Assembly (NCBI GenBank): GCA_963754955.1
Contig: CAVWHY010000009.1
Span: 1 to 64,000 of the forward strand
Direction: 5' to 3'
DNA from: CAVQJU01 sp963754955
GTDB taxonomy: Bacteria > Acidobacteriota > Vicinamibacteria > Vicinamibacterales > CAVVIG01
Length of the DNA: 64,000 nt
Shown here piece after piece: positions 24,561 to 33,175 of the stretch (position 1 is the stretch's first letter; every line of letters begins with the position of its first letter). The notes under the pieces are model-generated. The model had not been told where the DNA came from. It did no database searches and was given only the letters and a program-made list of their open reading frames with translations. Position numbers and translations under genes: made by a program.

Positions 24561-25700
24561 ATGCTTGGAACACGCGGATCGAGTGCGAGCCTTCGCCGGC
24601 CGATTCGTGCAGGCCTGATCGGGGTGATGGCGTTCGTCGTCGTGGCGCACGGCAGCTATCGAGGCGGCCGCGTGGCCGGACAGGCGGCACAGGCGCCGTT
24701 CGCCTCGCTCGTCGAACAACTGTCGGAGCCCGGCGGCGAGTTCGACACCGACAACCTGATTTCGAACGAGCAGTCGTATCTGCACGTCGTCCCCGCGCTC
24801 GAACAGGCCGGCCTCGCCGGCGGCGTGTACATCGGCGTCGGCCCGGATCAGAATTTCTCCTACATCGCGCGCATCCGTCCTGCCGAAGCGTTCATCGTCG
24901 ACATCCGGCGTGACAATCTGCTGCTGCATCTCCTGTTCAAGGCGATCTTCGTGACAACGAAAAACCGGGTGGAATATCTGAGCGTGCTGACCGCCCGGCC
25001 GGCGCCCGACCGCGCCGACACCTGGCGTGACGCGGGTATCGAGAAGATCGTCGCGCATTTCGACGACGCTAAGCCCCTGCCTGCGGCGGCAGCCGCCGAG
25101 ATCACCGAACGGCTGCACACCGCGCTCAGGAAGTTCGGCGTGCCGCTCTCAGCGAAGGACCTCGCCACGATCGATCGCTTTCATGCGGCGTTCACGCAGG
25201 CCGGCCTGGGGCTGCAGTTCACGTCTACGGGACGTCCCGCGCGCGAGTACTACCCCACGTATCGCGACCTGCTGCTCGAAACGGATCGCAAGGGCCGCAA
25301 GCTCTGTTACCTGGCTTCTGAGGACGACTTCCAGTTCGTGCGCGCGCTCGAAGCCCGCGACGGGGTCATTCCGGTGGTCGGCGACCTGAGCGGTCCGCAC
25401 GCCGTCACCGCGGTGGGTCAGCTGATGGCGCAGCGGGGCCAGAAGCTCGCGGCGTTCTACGTCTCGAACGTCGAGAATTACCTCTTCCGGAACGGCGCCT
25501 ACGCGCGCTACATCGAAAACCTGAAGCGCCTGCCGCATTCGGACCGAAGCGTCCTCATCCGCTCGATATTCGGCGGCTACTCCCTGCCCGAATCGGCGCC
25601 GGGCTACTACAGCACGTCGACGGTGCAGAACCTCAACGAACTGCTCGCCAGCTGCGCCGCCGGCAAGTGCCGCTCATACTTCGAGCTGCTCCGAAGATAA
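24561..25700 (+). CDS. secreted LIC_10091-like protein
   Basis: A 379-residue protein with an N-terminal hydrophobic export or anchor segment (LIGVMAFVVVAHGSY). The core NFSYIARIRPAEAFIVDIRR, then NLLLHLLFKAIF and EYYPTYRDLLLETD matches, in my memory, the LIC_10091 family of uncharacterised bacterial proteins. A Rossmann-like C-part (VVGDLSGPHAV, LAAFYVSNVENYLF) resembles the fold of SAM-dependent methyltransferases, but no clear cofactor motif is visible. Function unknown. It is transcribed divergently from the hypothetical gene; the longer in-frame extension upstream is antisense to that gene and rejected. Confidence 0.6.
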   Translation: MLGTRGSSASLRRPIRAGLIGVMAFVVVAHGSYRGGRVAGQAAQAPFASLVEQLSEPGGEFDTDNLISNEQSYLHVVPALEQAGLAGGVYIGVGPDQNFSYIARIRPAEAFIVDIRRDNLLLHLLFKAIFVTTKNRVEYLSVLTARPAPDRADTWRDAGIEKIVAHFDDAKPLPAAAAAEITERLHTALRKFGVPLSAKDLATIDRFHAAFTQAGLGLQFTSTGRPAREYYPTYRDLLLETDRKGRKLCYLASEDDFQFVRALEARDGVIPVVGDLSGPHAVTAVGQLMAQRGQKLAAFYVSNVENYLFRNGAYARYIENLKRLPHSDRSVLIRSIFGGYSLPESAPGYYSTSTVQNLNELLASCAAGKCRSYFELLRR

Positions 25701-25829
25701 GTTCGGAAAGTTCAAAGTTGAAAGTAGAAAAGGAAGTCCTGAAAGTTGAGAAGTCGTGAAGCGTCGACTTGTCTACTTGAAAACTTTCTGAACTTCCCTT
25801 TTCGTACTTTGAACTTTGAACTTTCAGAA
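25701..25829. repeat. AAAGTTC-type 7-bp repeat in two inverted arms
   Basis: The left arm (25701-25738) has TTCGGAAAGTTCAAAGTTGA units. The right arm (25776-25829) has the inverse (CTTTGAACTTTGAACTTTC). It fills the spacer between convergent genes, and the TGA stop of the minus-strand cyclase gene lies in the right arm. It is markedly more A/T-rich than its surroundings. Confidence 0.85.
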
Positions 25830-26813
25830 CGTCGCCACCGGGTTCGCCGGCGATCCGGTGCCGCCGGGAATCGCGAGCGGCGCGACCGTCACCAGGAAGT
25901 CCCAGCGCCGCCGCGCGGCGGCGGCCGCGCTCAGCGCCTCGAGGTCGCAGTTGTCCAGCAGATGGACGCCAAGGTGCACGAGCGCGAAGTCGTGCACCGC
26001 GCCGCGGATCCCTGACGGCGACACGTATTGCGGGTGATCGCTGCCGAGCACGGCGATGTCGCGCTGTTTCAGCCACGGGATGACGGACGGGTCGAGGCCG
26101 GCCGACCGGCCGCCCTCGGCGCGGCCGCGCAGCCACGGCCCGAGCGCCTTCCGCCTCGCCCACACGCCCGTCCGCACGAACAGCGCATCCCCGGCGGATA
26201 CCTTCACGCCCGCCTGTTTCTCCCACGCCTCCAGGTCCTCGACGTAGATCGGCGTCCCCGGCTCGAGATACGGCACGCCTTTCAGCCGCGGGATGTCGAT
26301 GAGGACGCCTCGCGTGAAGATGCCGTTCTTCACGTTGTGAATCGAGTTTTTCGAATGGCGGTTCGCGACGACTGCGGCCTGGTCAGGCGTGTACCCGTTG
26401 TAGAAGACACCGTTCTCGTTGATGTGCGCGAGCGAATCGAGATGCGTGTGCGCGATGCCGTGGTAGTTGACCGCAATGCGATCGGATCCGATGCCCTGCA
26501 TGACGACTTCGTAGGGCGTCGGGTTGTCCACTGCCTGCACGGTGTCCGCGTCTGCGGAGAGCGACACCGACACGCCGTCCTTCACGAGCGCCGCCGCCTG
26601 CTTCCGTTTCGCCGGCGTAATCAGGTTGAGCGCGCCGAGTTCGTCGTCTTTGCCCCAGCGCCCCCAGTTCGAGAGCTCCTTCTTCCAGCGCGCATACTCG
26701 GCGTCCGTGACGGCGTGAGCGGACGGCGCCTGGGCCCGCGGCGGCACGGGCTGCCCGAACACGACACCGGCGAAGAGTACCGTTGCGGCCACCGACCTCG
26801 ATGCAGTCGTCAT
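25824..26813 (-). CDS. secreted cyclase-family hydrolase (kynurenine formamidase-like), Sec signal
   Basis: From 26813 it reads MTTASRSVAATVLFAGVVFG, a Sec signal peptide ending near PRAQA. The metal-binding motif of the cyclase family (PF04199), HxxxHxDxxxH, is HGIAHTHLDSLAH. IFTRGVLIDIPRL and FVRTGVW follow, as in other members. The family is metal-dependent and cleaves amides, lactones or cyclic substrates; the substrate here is unknown. The adjacent upstream gene encodes a second member. About 329 residues, typical for the periplasmic type. Confidence 0.8.
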   Translation of the reverse strand: MTTASRSVAATVLFAGVVFGQPVPPRAQAPSAHAVTDAEYARWKKELSNWGRWGKDDELGALNLITPAKRKQAAALVKDGVSVSLSADADTVQAVDNPTPYEVVMQGIGSDRIAVNYHGIAHTHLDSLAHINENGVFYNGYTPDQAAVVANRHSKNSIHNVKNGIFTRGVLIDIPRLKGVPYLEPGTPIYVEDLEAWEKQAGVKVSAGDALFVRTGVWARRKALGPWLRGRAEGGRSAGLDPSVIPWLKQRDIAVLGSDHPQYVSPSGIRGAVHDFALVHLGVHLLDNCDLEALSAAAAARRRWDFLVTVAPLAIPGGTGSPANPVATF

Positions 26814-26827
26814 GTCAGTCCTCCGTC

Positions 26828-27665
26828 TCACGCCACCGCGTAGACGCGCGCGGGACCGCCCGTGGCGCCCTCGTGTTTGGGTCCGCCAACGATGATTGTC
26901 GCGCCCGCAGGCGGAACCGTCGCGAGGTTGGCCAGCAGCTCGACGCCGTATTTCCCGCCGCCGAGCAGCGCAAGATGGGCCACGAACCTGGACGCCGACG
27001 CCCCGTCGAGGCTCAGCGTATCCACGCCCGCGCCGACGATGTCGCGCTCCTTCACCAGGAACCGCGCCGCTTCCTCACCGAATCCCGGCGCATGCATCGT
27101 GCCCTTCGCGTCCTTGTTCAGGAACCGGTCCGGGGCCGCGACTTTCGCGTCCCATCCCGAATACATCGCCACGAACGCGCCGGCCGGCAGCCGGCCGTGC
27201 TGTTTCTCCCACGCCAGCACATCATCCACCGACAGGAGCGCGTCGGCGTTCCGGGAGGCACGATCGGCGATCGAAATGACGGCAAGGGGCGCAAAGAATT
27301 TGTCGGCGGGCAGCTTGTCGGCGGTCACGGCGTTGGCGACGAAATGCACGGGGGCGTCGAGGTGGGTGCCCGTATGCTCGTCGAACGTGACTTCGTTCGC
27401 GAAGAACCCGTCCTTCGCAATCGAGAACTTCGCGCGGATTTGGATCGGTTTGAAGGCCGGGAACACGGGCGTGCGCGGCGAGAACACGTGGGTCAGGTCG
27501 TAGACGTCACGAAATCCCTTCGGGAGCCGGACGGGCCGCTGCTGAGCGGCCGCCGCCGTGGGCCCGGCGCATGCCCGCGGCAGCCAGAGCGCCGCCTACG
27601 CCATGAAGAAACGCCCGCCTCGACAGCTGCTCGCGAACAGAGTGAATGATGACGGGAGAACACAT
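26828..27665 (-). CDS. secreted cyclase-family hydrolase, Tat signal, one frame break
   Basis: The start at 27665 gives MCSPVIIHSVREQ, then LSRRAFLHGVGGALAAA, a clear twin-arginine signal. Near 27575 one extra base moves the frame to PTAAAAQQRPVRLPKGF, YDLTHVFSPRTPVFPAF and the metal site FDEHTGTHLDAPVHF. The remainder (FVAMYSGWD, VGAGVDTLSLDGA) fits the cyclase family. About 278 residues. A shorter version from 27487 would lack the signal and the DLTH metal ligand, so I prefer the repaired longer form. It ends 14 bp before the second cyclase gene. Confidence 0.75.
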
Positions 27666-27688
27666 GGGGCCTCCTGCGGCCCCCTATG

Positions 27689-28000
27689 CTAACCGAGGAA
27701 GGGATCTGGCAGCGGCGACTCGGCCAGCGCGCCCACCACGGTGGTCCACTCGCGCACGCGCCACTGTTTGACGACGCCGTTCACGACATATGGATCCCCG
27801 GCGGCAAATGCTTCGGCGACCGCGGGCGTGGAGCCGCGGAACATCAGGACGGCTCCGTCGGCCGGACTCGCGAGGGCGCCGCCCAGCACGAGGTCGCCGC
27901 GGGCGACGGCCTTTCGCGCGTACGCGATGTGCGCGGCCCGGAACGGCATCCGTTTTTCGGCGTAGTCGTCCGCCACGTCGTAAAACATCAGGTAGTGCAT
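27689..28000 (-). CDS. YCII-related domain protein
   Basis: A 103-residue YciI-like protein with the ferredoxin-like fold: MHYLMFYDVADDYAEKR, FRAAHIAYARKAVARGDLVL with the conserved histidine, GGALASPADGAVLMF and DPYVVNGVVKQWRVREW. The family's His/Asp pair suggests an enzymatic role, but few members have known substrates. It starts 1 bp before the MOSC stop and probably shares its transcript. Confidence 0.85.
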   Translation of the reverse strand: MHYLMFYDVADDYAEKRMPFRAAHIAYARKAVARGDLVLGGALASPADGAVLMFRGSTPAVAEAFAAGDPYVVNGVVKQWRVREWTTVVGALAESPLPDPFLG

Positions 28001-28001
28001 G

Positions 28002-28553
28002 TCAGCCGATCTTCCTGACGGCGTCGCCCGGGCGGATGGTGCCCGCGCGCACGACCTTCGCGTTGATTCCCCGGAGACACAGCTCGCGCCCGAGCGGCGA
28101 GTTGACGAACTTCATCGCGTCCGGGCCGAATCGCGACACGAACTTCCGGCATCCGGTGTGCGGCTGATCCGTGACTTCGATGATCGCCGTCCCCACGGCG
28201 AGCTGGGTGCCCGCCGGAAGATTCGCCGTGCTGAGATCCAGATCCATGTACAGCTGGTCGCCGGCCAGGGGCCACCGGTTCTTTTCGACGGCCAGCAACG
28301 ACGCGACCCGCGCGTTCATGATGTTCAGCTGCATGTCCGGATGCGGGGACCCGTCGGCCGTGCGCGTGCTGTGCCGCATGCGCCACGTGTCGCCGACGAG
28401 GCCTTCGGCGGCGTCGAGCTGAGCCTCCTCGAGAATCTCGCGCTCCTCCATCTTCGGCCGCCGCACGATCAGCTGCAGCACGCCCTCGATCTTCGGCGCG
28501 CGCCGAATCTCATCGATCCCCGCCTCGAGCTCTTCCATCGTCAGGTGTTTCAT
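28002..28553 (-). CDS. MOSC domain protein
   Basis: A 183-residue protein carrying a MOSC fold, the C-terminal sulfur-carrier domain of molybdenum cofactor sulfurases. GLVGDTWRMR, then LQLIVRRPK, AGDQLYMDLDLSTANLP and HTGCRKFVSRFG with the conserved cysteine are visible. It might transfer sulfur or reduce N-hydroxylated compounds with Moco; unproven. The ATG at 28553 follows a short spacer of ACTGCCG repeats after the DUF1684 stop. Confidence 0.85.
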   Translation of the reverse strand: MKHLTMEELEAGIDEIRRAPKIEGVLQLIVRRPKMEEREILEEAQLDAAEGLVGDTWRMRHSTRTADGSPHPDMQLNIMNARVASLLAVEKNRWPLAGDQLYMDLDLSTANLPAGTQLAVGTAIIEVTDQPHTGCRKFVSRFGPDAMKFVNSPLGRELCLRGINAKVVRAGTIRPGDAVRKIG

Positions 28554-28565
28554 AGCTGCGACTTC

Positions 28566-28602
28566 TGCCGACGGCCGACTGCCGGCTGCTGACTGCCGAC
28601 TG
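28566..28602. repeat. 7-bp repeat (ACTGCCG) between DUF1684 and MOSC genes
   Basis: About five imperfect 7-bp units occupy the whole spacer directly after the DUF1684 TGA. Related units are found at 47970-48022 upstream of the glycosyltransferase gene. Confidence 0.65.
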
Positions 28603-28603
28603 T

Positions 28604-29503
28604 TCACGGCCTCGCTTCGTACATCCGCTCGCCCGCCTCGACGCGAACCGCCAGCCGGTTCTCCTGTGGCGGCAACGGGCACGTGGCGAACGCGTTGTAC
28701 GCGCACGGCGGGTTCTGGGCGCGATTGAAATCCATCGTCACCTTGCCGTTCTCAGGCAGCGGGGTGTAGAGGAAGCGCGCGGCCGGATCCGTTTCCTTGC
28801 CTGTCGTCAGGTCGCGAAAGACGAACCACAGTTCTTTCGGCCGATCGGGATCGGCAATCGCCACCATCTGCATCCGCTGGCCGCCCATCGTGAATGCAGC
28901 GGTGCCCGGGCTGAGCATCGTATCGACGTCCCCGAGGATGTTCGGGATCTGCATCGTCTTGGGCGTCTCGTACGGGACGTAGTCGGCGGTCACGCGATAC
29001 TCCTGCTTCACCGGGTACCACTTCAACCCGGTGAATTCCCTGCGCAGGTGATTGTTCTTGTCGCGCAGGCGGATGGCCAGCCTGTCGCCGCTCTGATGCA
29101 CCCACAGGGTCAGATCCTGCAGGGCGATGCGATCCGGCGTGCCCGCGCCGTCCGACTTGAGAGCGGCGCTGGTGATGGTGTTGCCGTTGAGAAGGAAGCT
29201 GACGCCGGTCGCCGCCGTGACGGTTACCTTCCCGTCGCGGAGCGAGAAGGTGCCGGCGCGAGCCGGCGCGCCGGCCGGGAGCACGATGTCGTTGGTCGTA
29301 TCCGAACCGAACGTCGTTTCAGCCTTCGTCAGGAAGAACAGCCCGGCGATGGTGAGCCAGCCGGTGTCGGTCTTGAGCGCCGCCTCCCGCGCGTCGCGGA
29401 ACTTCGCGAGGTCGTCCAGGTACGGATCGCCCACTGTCACCGGAAGGGATTGCCGGCACGCCACGACCGACATCATCAGAACAACCGCGATCCATCGCGC
29501 CAC
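28604..29503 (-). CDS. DUF1684 lipoprotein
   Basis: A 299-residue protein with a lipoprotein signal (MARWIAVVLMMSVVACRQ). DDLAKFRDAREAALK, then TGWLTIAGLFFLTKAETTFG, KWYPVKQEYRVTADYVPYE and FNRAQNPPCAYNAFATCPLP are hallmarks of DUF1684. The family is beta-rich and of unknown function; the C-terminal NPPCAYN/CPLPP motif is its most conserved part. All the expected regions are present and length is normal. Confidence 0.88.
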   Translation of the reverse strand: MARWIAVVLMMSVVACRQSLPVTVGDPYLDDLAKFRDAREAALKTDTGWLTIAGLFFLTKAETTFGSDTTNDIVLPAGAPARAGTFSLRDGKVTVTAATGVSFLLNGNTITSAALKSDGAGTPDRIALQDLTLWVHQSGDRLAIRLRDKNNHLRREFTGLKWYPVKQEYRVTADYVPYETPKTMQIPNILGDVDTMLSPGTAAFTMGGQRMQMVAIADPDRPKELWFVFRDLTTGKETDPAARFLYTPLPENGKVTMDFNRAQNPPCAYNAFATCPLPPQENRLAVRVEAGERMYEARP

Positions 29504-29521
29504 GAGCCAGCTCCTTCTCGA

Positions 29522-30133
29522 TCAATCGCCCTTGCGGACGACCCAGGTCGTCATGCATCTCTGATTCTGCACGATCGTCGTCTTCAACGGGTCGAGGAAT
29601 GTGCCGCCCAGCCGGCGCGTCAACTCGACCAGAATGGCCTCATCCACCAGGTACCGCTCCGAGCCGTCCGGCAGCAGGAACCGGCGTCCGGCCGTCTGGC
29701 GCACGCGCGTTTCCATGCCGATCGTGGATGCCAGCCGGCAGAACATCAGGCCGCCGGGCCTGAGCACGCGCCACATGTCCGTCACCATCGCGGCGAAGTG
29801 GCGATCGTCGCGGGCGAAGTGCAGCACGGCGCTGCTCAGCACCGCGTCAGCGAACGCGTCAGGAAACGACATTTCTTCCACCGCCTCGACGCGGAAGTTG
29901 GCGCCCGGCAGCTGCGGCGCGAGCGTGGCGGCGAGGACGCGGACCGCCTCGATGGCGTCGGTGTCCGAATCCGCGCCGAACACCTCGTAGCCCGATCGCA
30001 GGAGGTACACCAGGTTGCGGCCCGAGCCGCAACCGGCGTCGAGCACACGCATGCCCGGGCGGAGGCGGCCACGAAGCAGCTGGTCGAACAGGTAGATGTC
30101 GATCTGGCCGAACTGGAGGTCGAGATCACCCAT
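29522..30133 (-). CDS. class I SAM-dependent methyltransferase
   Basis: A 203-residue methyltransferase. Motif I is MRVLDAGCGSGRNLVYLL (about residues 28-45), the acidic loop is FGADSDTDAIEAV, and SSAVLHFARDDRHF with WRVLRPGGLMF are the post-motif segments. The substrate is unknown. It sits between DUF1684 and DUF2277 genes, all on the same strand but with small gaps, so cotranscription is possible. Confidence 0.87.
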   Translation of the reverse strand: MGDLDLQFGQIDIYLFDQLLRGRLRPGMRVLDAGCGSGRNLVYLLRSGYEVFGADSDTDAIEAVRVLAATLAPQLPGANFRVEAVEEMSFPDAFADAVLSSAVLHFARDDRHFAAMVTDMWRVLRPGGLMFCRLASTIGMETRVRQTAGRRFLLPDGSERYLVDEAILVELTRRLGGTFLDPLKTTIVQNQRCMTTWVVRKGD

Positions 30134-30173
30134 GCGTCAGCATCTTCTCGATCACGCTCTCATCGAAGCCCGT

Positions 30174-30440
30174 TCACGCAAACCGCTCGCGCGATCGTTC
30201 CTGGGCCTTGCGGGCCTCTTCTTCGCGGTTGCGCGGCGCCGCGGTCGTCGTCAGCGACTCGATCAGGCGGTGGGCGGCCGCCGTCACTTCGTCGACCGCG
30301 CGGTTGAAGACGGCTTCGTTCGCGCGGGACGGACGATTCGATCCGCTCAGCTTCCTCACGAACTGCAGAGCCGAGGCCCTGATCTCGTCCGGGGTTGCCG
30401 GCGGCGCAAAATTAGCAAGGGTCTTGATGTTTCGACACAT
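30174..30440 (-). CDS. DUF2277 domain protein
   Basis: An 88-residue protein beginning MCRNIKTLANFAPPATPDEI, the signature of DUF2277, then ASALQFVRKLSGSNRPSRAN. It is helical with a charged C-terminus. Function unknown. The ATG at 30440 lies within the 3' end of the GNAT gene's frame (about 29 nt overlap). Confidence 0.88.
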   Translation of the reverse strand: MCRNIKTLANFAPPATPDEIRASALQFVRKLSGSNRPSRANEAVFNRAVDEVTAAAHRLIESLTTTAAPRNREEEARKAQERSRERFA

Positions 30441-30999
30441 GCGTCGAGCTCCTCGAGCCAATTCTATACAGAACGTGATGCGCCAATCCGCCCCGGGCTG
30501 ACGGGTGGTCGAAATCGTCGGCGGGGTCGCGGGTCATCCCGATCTTTTCCATCACACGACGGGAACGAACGTTGGCGGGAACGGTAAACGACACGACTTC
30601 GTCGAGACCCAATTCGCCGAAGGCCAGCGCCAGCACCGCGCGCGCTCCCTCGGTCGCGTATCCCCGGCCCCAGTGCTCGGCAGCAAGCCGCCATCCAATC
30701 TCGACGCACGGCGTGAACGCCGCGGCGAATGCGGGAATCGAGAGCCCGATGAACCCCGCAAACGGCACCGTCCCAGGGATTTCCACCGCCCACAGGCCGT
30801 AGCCGTGCCGATCGAAGTGCGAATCGATCATGTCGGCCAGCGCATCGCTTTCGTCGCGCGTGAGAACGGACGGGAAGTGCTCCATCACCCGCGGGTCGGC
30901 GTTGAGGCTGGCGAACAACGGTCGATCGGCGGGCCGCCACCTCCTCAGGAGCAGCCTGGCGGTGCGTAGATCAGTGGCGCTCACGCGATCGGGGCGCAT
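30412..30999 (-). CDS. GNAT N-acetyltransferase (RimJ/RimL type)
   Basis: A 195-residue acetyltransferase. TARLLLRRWRPADRPLFASL, then FAGFIGLSIP, EIGWRLAAEHWGRGYATEGA (acetyl-CoA pyrophosphate loop) and NVRSRRVMEKIGMTRDP are typical. It may acetylate ribosomal protein N-termini or small molecules; the target is unknown. The last 15 residues overlap the DUF2277 start and are probably not conserved. Confidence 0.85.
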   Translation of the reverse strand: MRPDRVSATDLRTARLLLRRWRPADRPLFASLNADPRVMEHFPSVLTRDESDALADMIDSHFDRHGYGLWAVEIPGTVPFAGFIGLSIPAFAAAFTPCVEIGWRLAAEHWGRGYATEGARAVLALAFGELGLDEVVSFTVPANVRSRRVMEKIGMTRDPADDFDHPSARGGLAHHVLYRIGSRSSTHVSKHQDPC

Positions 31000-32111
31000 A
31001 TGTCTTCGAAAAGCCGTTTCGCGCGTTTGTCACCGTGAACGTCCCGTCGTCTCTGGCGGACACCTTGATCCAGTACGCCTGACCGTCGTGCGCCGGTGGC
31101 GGAGGAGCATTGGCGCCGGCGGGCAGCGGCGCCGGCGCAATCGGCAGGGCGGCCGGCTGATCGTCGACGACGTTTGCGATGAACATTCCCGGGACCGTGT
31201 ACTCCTGGCCGCCGAGAAGCGAGAAGTGCATCTGCCAGACGTCCTCGAGACCAGGCGAGGAAAAGAGCGTCTTCATGACGACCGGCCAGCCGCCCTTGCG
31301 CGTTCCGTTGTTCATGATCGCGACTCGCGGGTCGAATGGCGTGGACCAGCACCTCGGAGTTCGACGTGTCCTGCCCGTGATGCAGGCCGAGCAGCACGTC
31401 GACGGCGTCGATGCGGCTGTTCGGACACATCAGCTCGAATTCTTTCGTCGTCGGCAGGTCGCCCGGATGAAGCGTCCGAAACTGGCCGAAGCGGACGTAG
31501 GTACCCACCGATTGCGCGTCCTCCGCGCTGTTGCCGGTTGGCTTGAACGCCGCGCAATACGGATTTGGGTTGCCGGCGCCGGGCAGCGGCGTCGTGAGGA
31601 CCTGTCCGGCCGAACTGACCACCCGGACGTCGAGGCCGGCGACTGCGATCCTGTCACCGGGCCTGGCCACGGTGTGCGTACCCTTCTCGTAGAGTTTCGG
31701 GTACGCATCTGTGAGGAATTCGTCGATGCCGGGCCCCGGCTGGACGTTCGCCCCGTGATCGATGAAGTGCCGAATCGGCATGCGCCTGGCAAACTCGGCC
31801 AGGCCGCCCACGTGATCGCCGTGCCAGTGGGTCGTGACGAGGTGATCGATCTGCGTCACGCCCGCGTCCCGCGCGGCGGCCAGGATCCGGCCGGCGTCGC
31901 GCGGCGCCGCCGGTCCCCCGTTCCCTGTGTCGATCAGCAGGGATTCTCCGGAGGGCGACACGAACAGCGTCGCGTTCCCGCCCTCCACGTCGACGACGTA
32001 GATATCCAGCGTCTTTGCGGTGCGACCCTGGCCGGCGGCGAAGACCGCAGGGAGACCAAGGAGCGCGAACACAGAGAGGATTGAAACCGCCGGCACCGCC
32101 CTTCGTCGCAT
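30971..32111 (-). CDS. secreted metallo-beta-lactamase-fold hydrolase, one frame break
   Basis: From 32111 MRRRAVPAVSILSVFALLGL starts a Sec signal ending near FAAGQG. The metal motif is TTHWHGDHVGG, with further metal ligands expected downstream (DVLLGLHHGQD). LDIYVVDVEGGNATLFVSPS resembles the ComEC/Rec2-like MBL group found as stand-alone secreted proteins. Near 31325 one extra base moves the frame after LVHAIRP to RVAIMNNGTRKGG, and the protein ends at 30971 with a proline-rich linker and GTFTVTNARNGF. About 379 residues. Confidence 0.8.
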
Positions 32112-32129
32112 CACGGCCCCCTCGCTCAA

Positions 32130-32672
32130 CTACGATGGTGGATATCCGGCTGCAAGCGCCGCCGCGACCACACGCGCGATGAAATCAGACTTCCCTCGCG
32201 CGTACTGTTCGCGGGATCCTGGATCCGACGCGACCGATCGCATCGCGAGCTTCCACTTGAGTGCTTCATACTCGCGTGACACGTCCTGATGCTCACGGAG
32301 GTAGTCCCGGAACGCCAGCGTCCGGCGCTCTTCGGTCCCGCCGGCCTGCACGACGTGCACATGGTGTGTGTGCGGCCACACTGACGGCCGGTGGAAGAAC
32401 GGGCAAACGGCATCGTCCTCGTGAGGTATATGGACATATCCCAGAGCAACAAGTGGTGTGCGATACGTGTCCATCGGCTGCAGAACGGCGACGGACACCT
32501 GGATGTCGATGACCGCTTTGGCGGCGAGACCCGGGATTGCCGTTGAGCCGTTGTGATCGACGCGCAGCGCCAGCCGCCCGAGCGCGCGGCGCAGCCGCGC
32601 GGCCTCGGCGTCGAACGCCACCGGCCAATCCGGATCGTAGGGGACGAGTTCCAGCGTGTGTTGCCGCGTCAC
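32130..32672 (-). CDS. GrpB family protein (UPF0157)
   Basis: About 180 residues from a GTG at 32672 (VTRQHTLELVPYDPDW), chosen because the longer ATG frame overlaps the next gene. RVDHNGSTAIPGLAAKAVID is the nucleotidyltransferase-like motif of the GrpB/UPF0157 family, with HHVHVVQAG and FRDYLREHQDVSREYEALK downstream. The family is related to nucleotidyltransferases and its function is not established. Confidence 0.83.
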   Translation of the reverse strand: MTRQHTLELVPYDPDWPVAFDAEAARLRRALGRLALRVDHNGSTAIPGLAAKAVIDIQVSVAVLQPMDTYRTPLVALGYVHIPHEDDAVCPFFHRPSVWPHTHHVHVVQAGGTEERRTLAFRDYLREHQDVSREYEALKWKLAMRSVASDPGSREQYARGKSDFIARVVAAALAAGYPPS

Positions 32673-32707
32673 ATCAAATGCGGGCGAACGATCCGTTCGG
32701 CGCCGGC

Positions 32708-33145
32708 TCAGGGAACCCGGGTAGCCTGCCACGCGACCATTTTCCACGCGCCGTCCCGCAGTGCCCACACGTCGAGGAAGAGCACCGGGTAGCCGGCGAC
32801 GCCTTCCAGCCGGATTTGCGCACGCCCGCGTACGGCGACCGACGTGCCGCCGGCGAACGGGATGACCTGGGTGTTGGAGTAGTCCACGCCCTGGTAGCGG
32901 CCTCGCTCCTTGATGAGCGTGATGAAACTGGCCTTCGTGTCAGTAGTCCCGCCCGAGTGGGTGTATGTGAGGTCGTCGGCGAGGAGCGCGTCGAGCGTAG
33001 CAATGTCCTTTTTTACCATTGCCTCGACTCGTCTGGCTTCGAGGCTCAGGATCTTGTTCTCAAGGGACTTGTCGCCCACCTCGGCAAGCGGGCCGACACC
33101 CGAGACCACACCCAACGCAACGACCGCGGCGACGAGTCTTTTCAT
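32708..33145 (-). CDS. secreted NTF2-like (SnoaL/DUF4440) protein
   Basis: From 33145 MKRLVAAVVALGVVSGVG is a Sec signal. The mature part is a cone-shaped NTF2-like fold: LEARRVEAMVKKDIATLDAL, ADDLTYTHSGGTTDTKASF, then VAVRGRAQIRLEG and WKMVAWQATRVP. DUF4440 members are often stand-alone and of unknown role. About 145 residues. Confidence 0.83.
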   Translation of the reverse strand: MKRLVAAVVALGVVSGVGPLAEVGDKSLENKILSLEARRVEAMVKKDIATLDALLADDLTYTHSGGTTDTKASFITLIKERGRYQGVDYSNTQVIPFAGGTSVAVRGRAQIRLEGVAGYPVLFLDVWALRDGAWKMVAWQATRVP

Positions 33146-33175
33146 GGCGTGCCTCTCAGCCAACACGAAGTCAGG

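Noticed and set aside
24532..24563. Perfectly overlapping divergent start codons (CATG)
   Set aside because: It depends on the ATG at 24562 for the hypothetical gene; the GTG at 24532 is a better start, so the overlap is probably chance.
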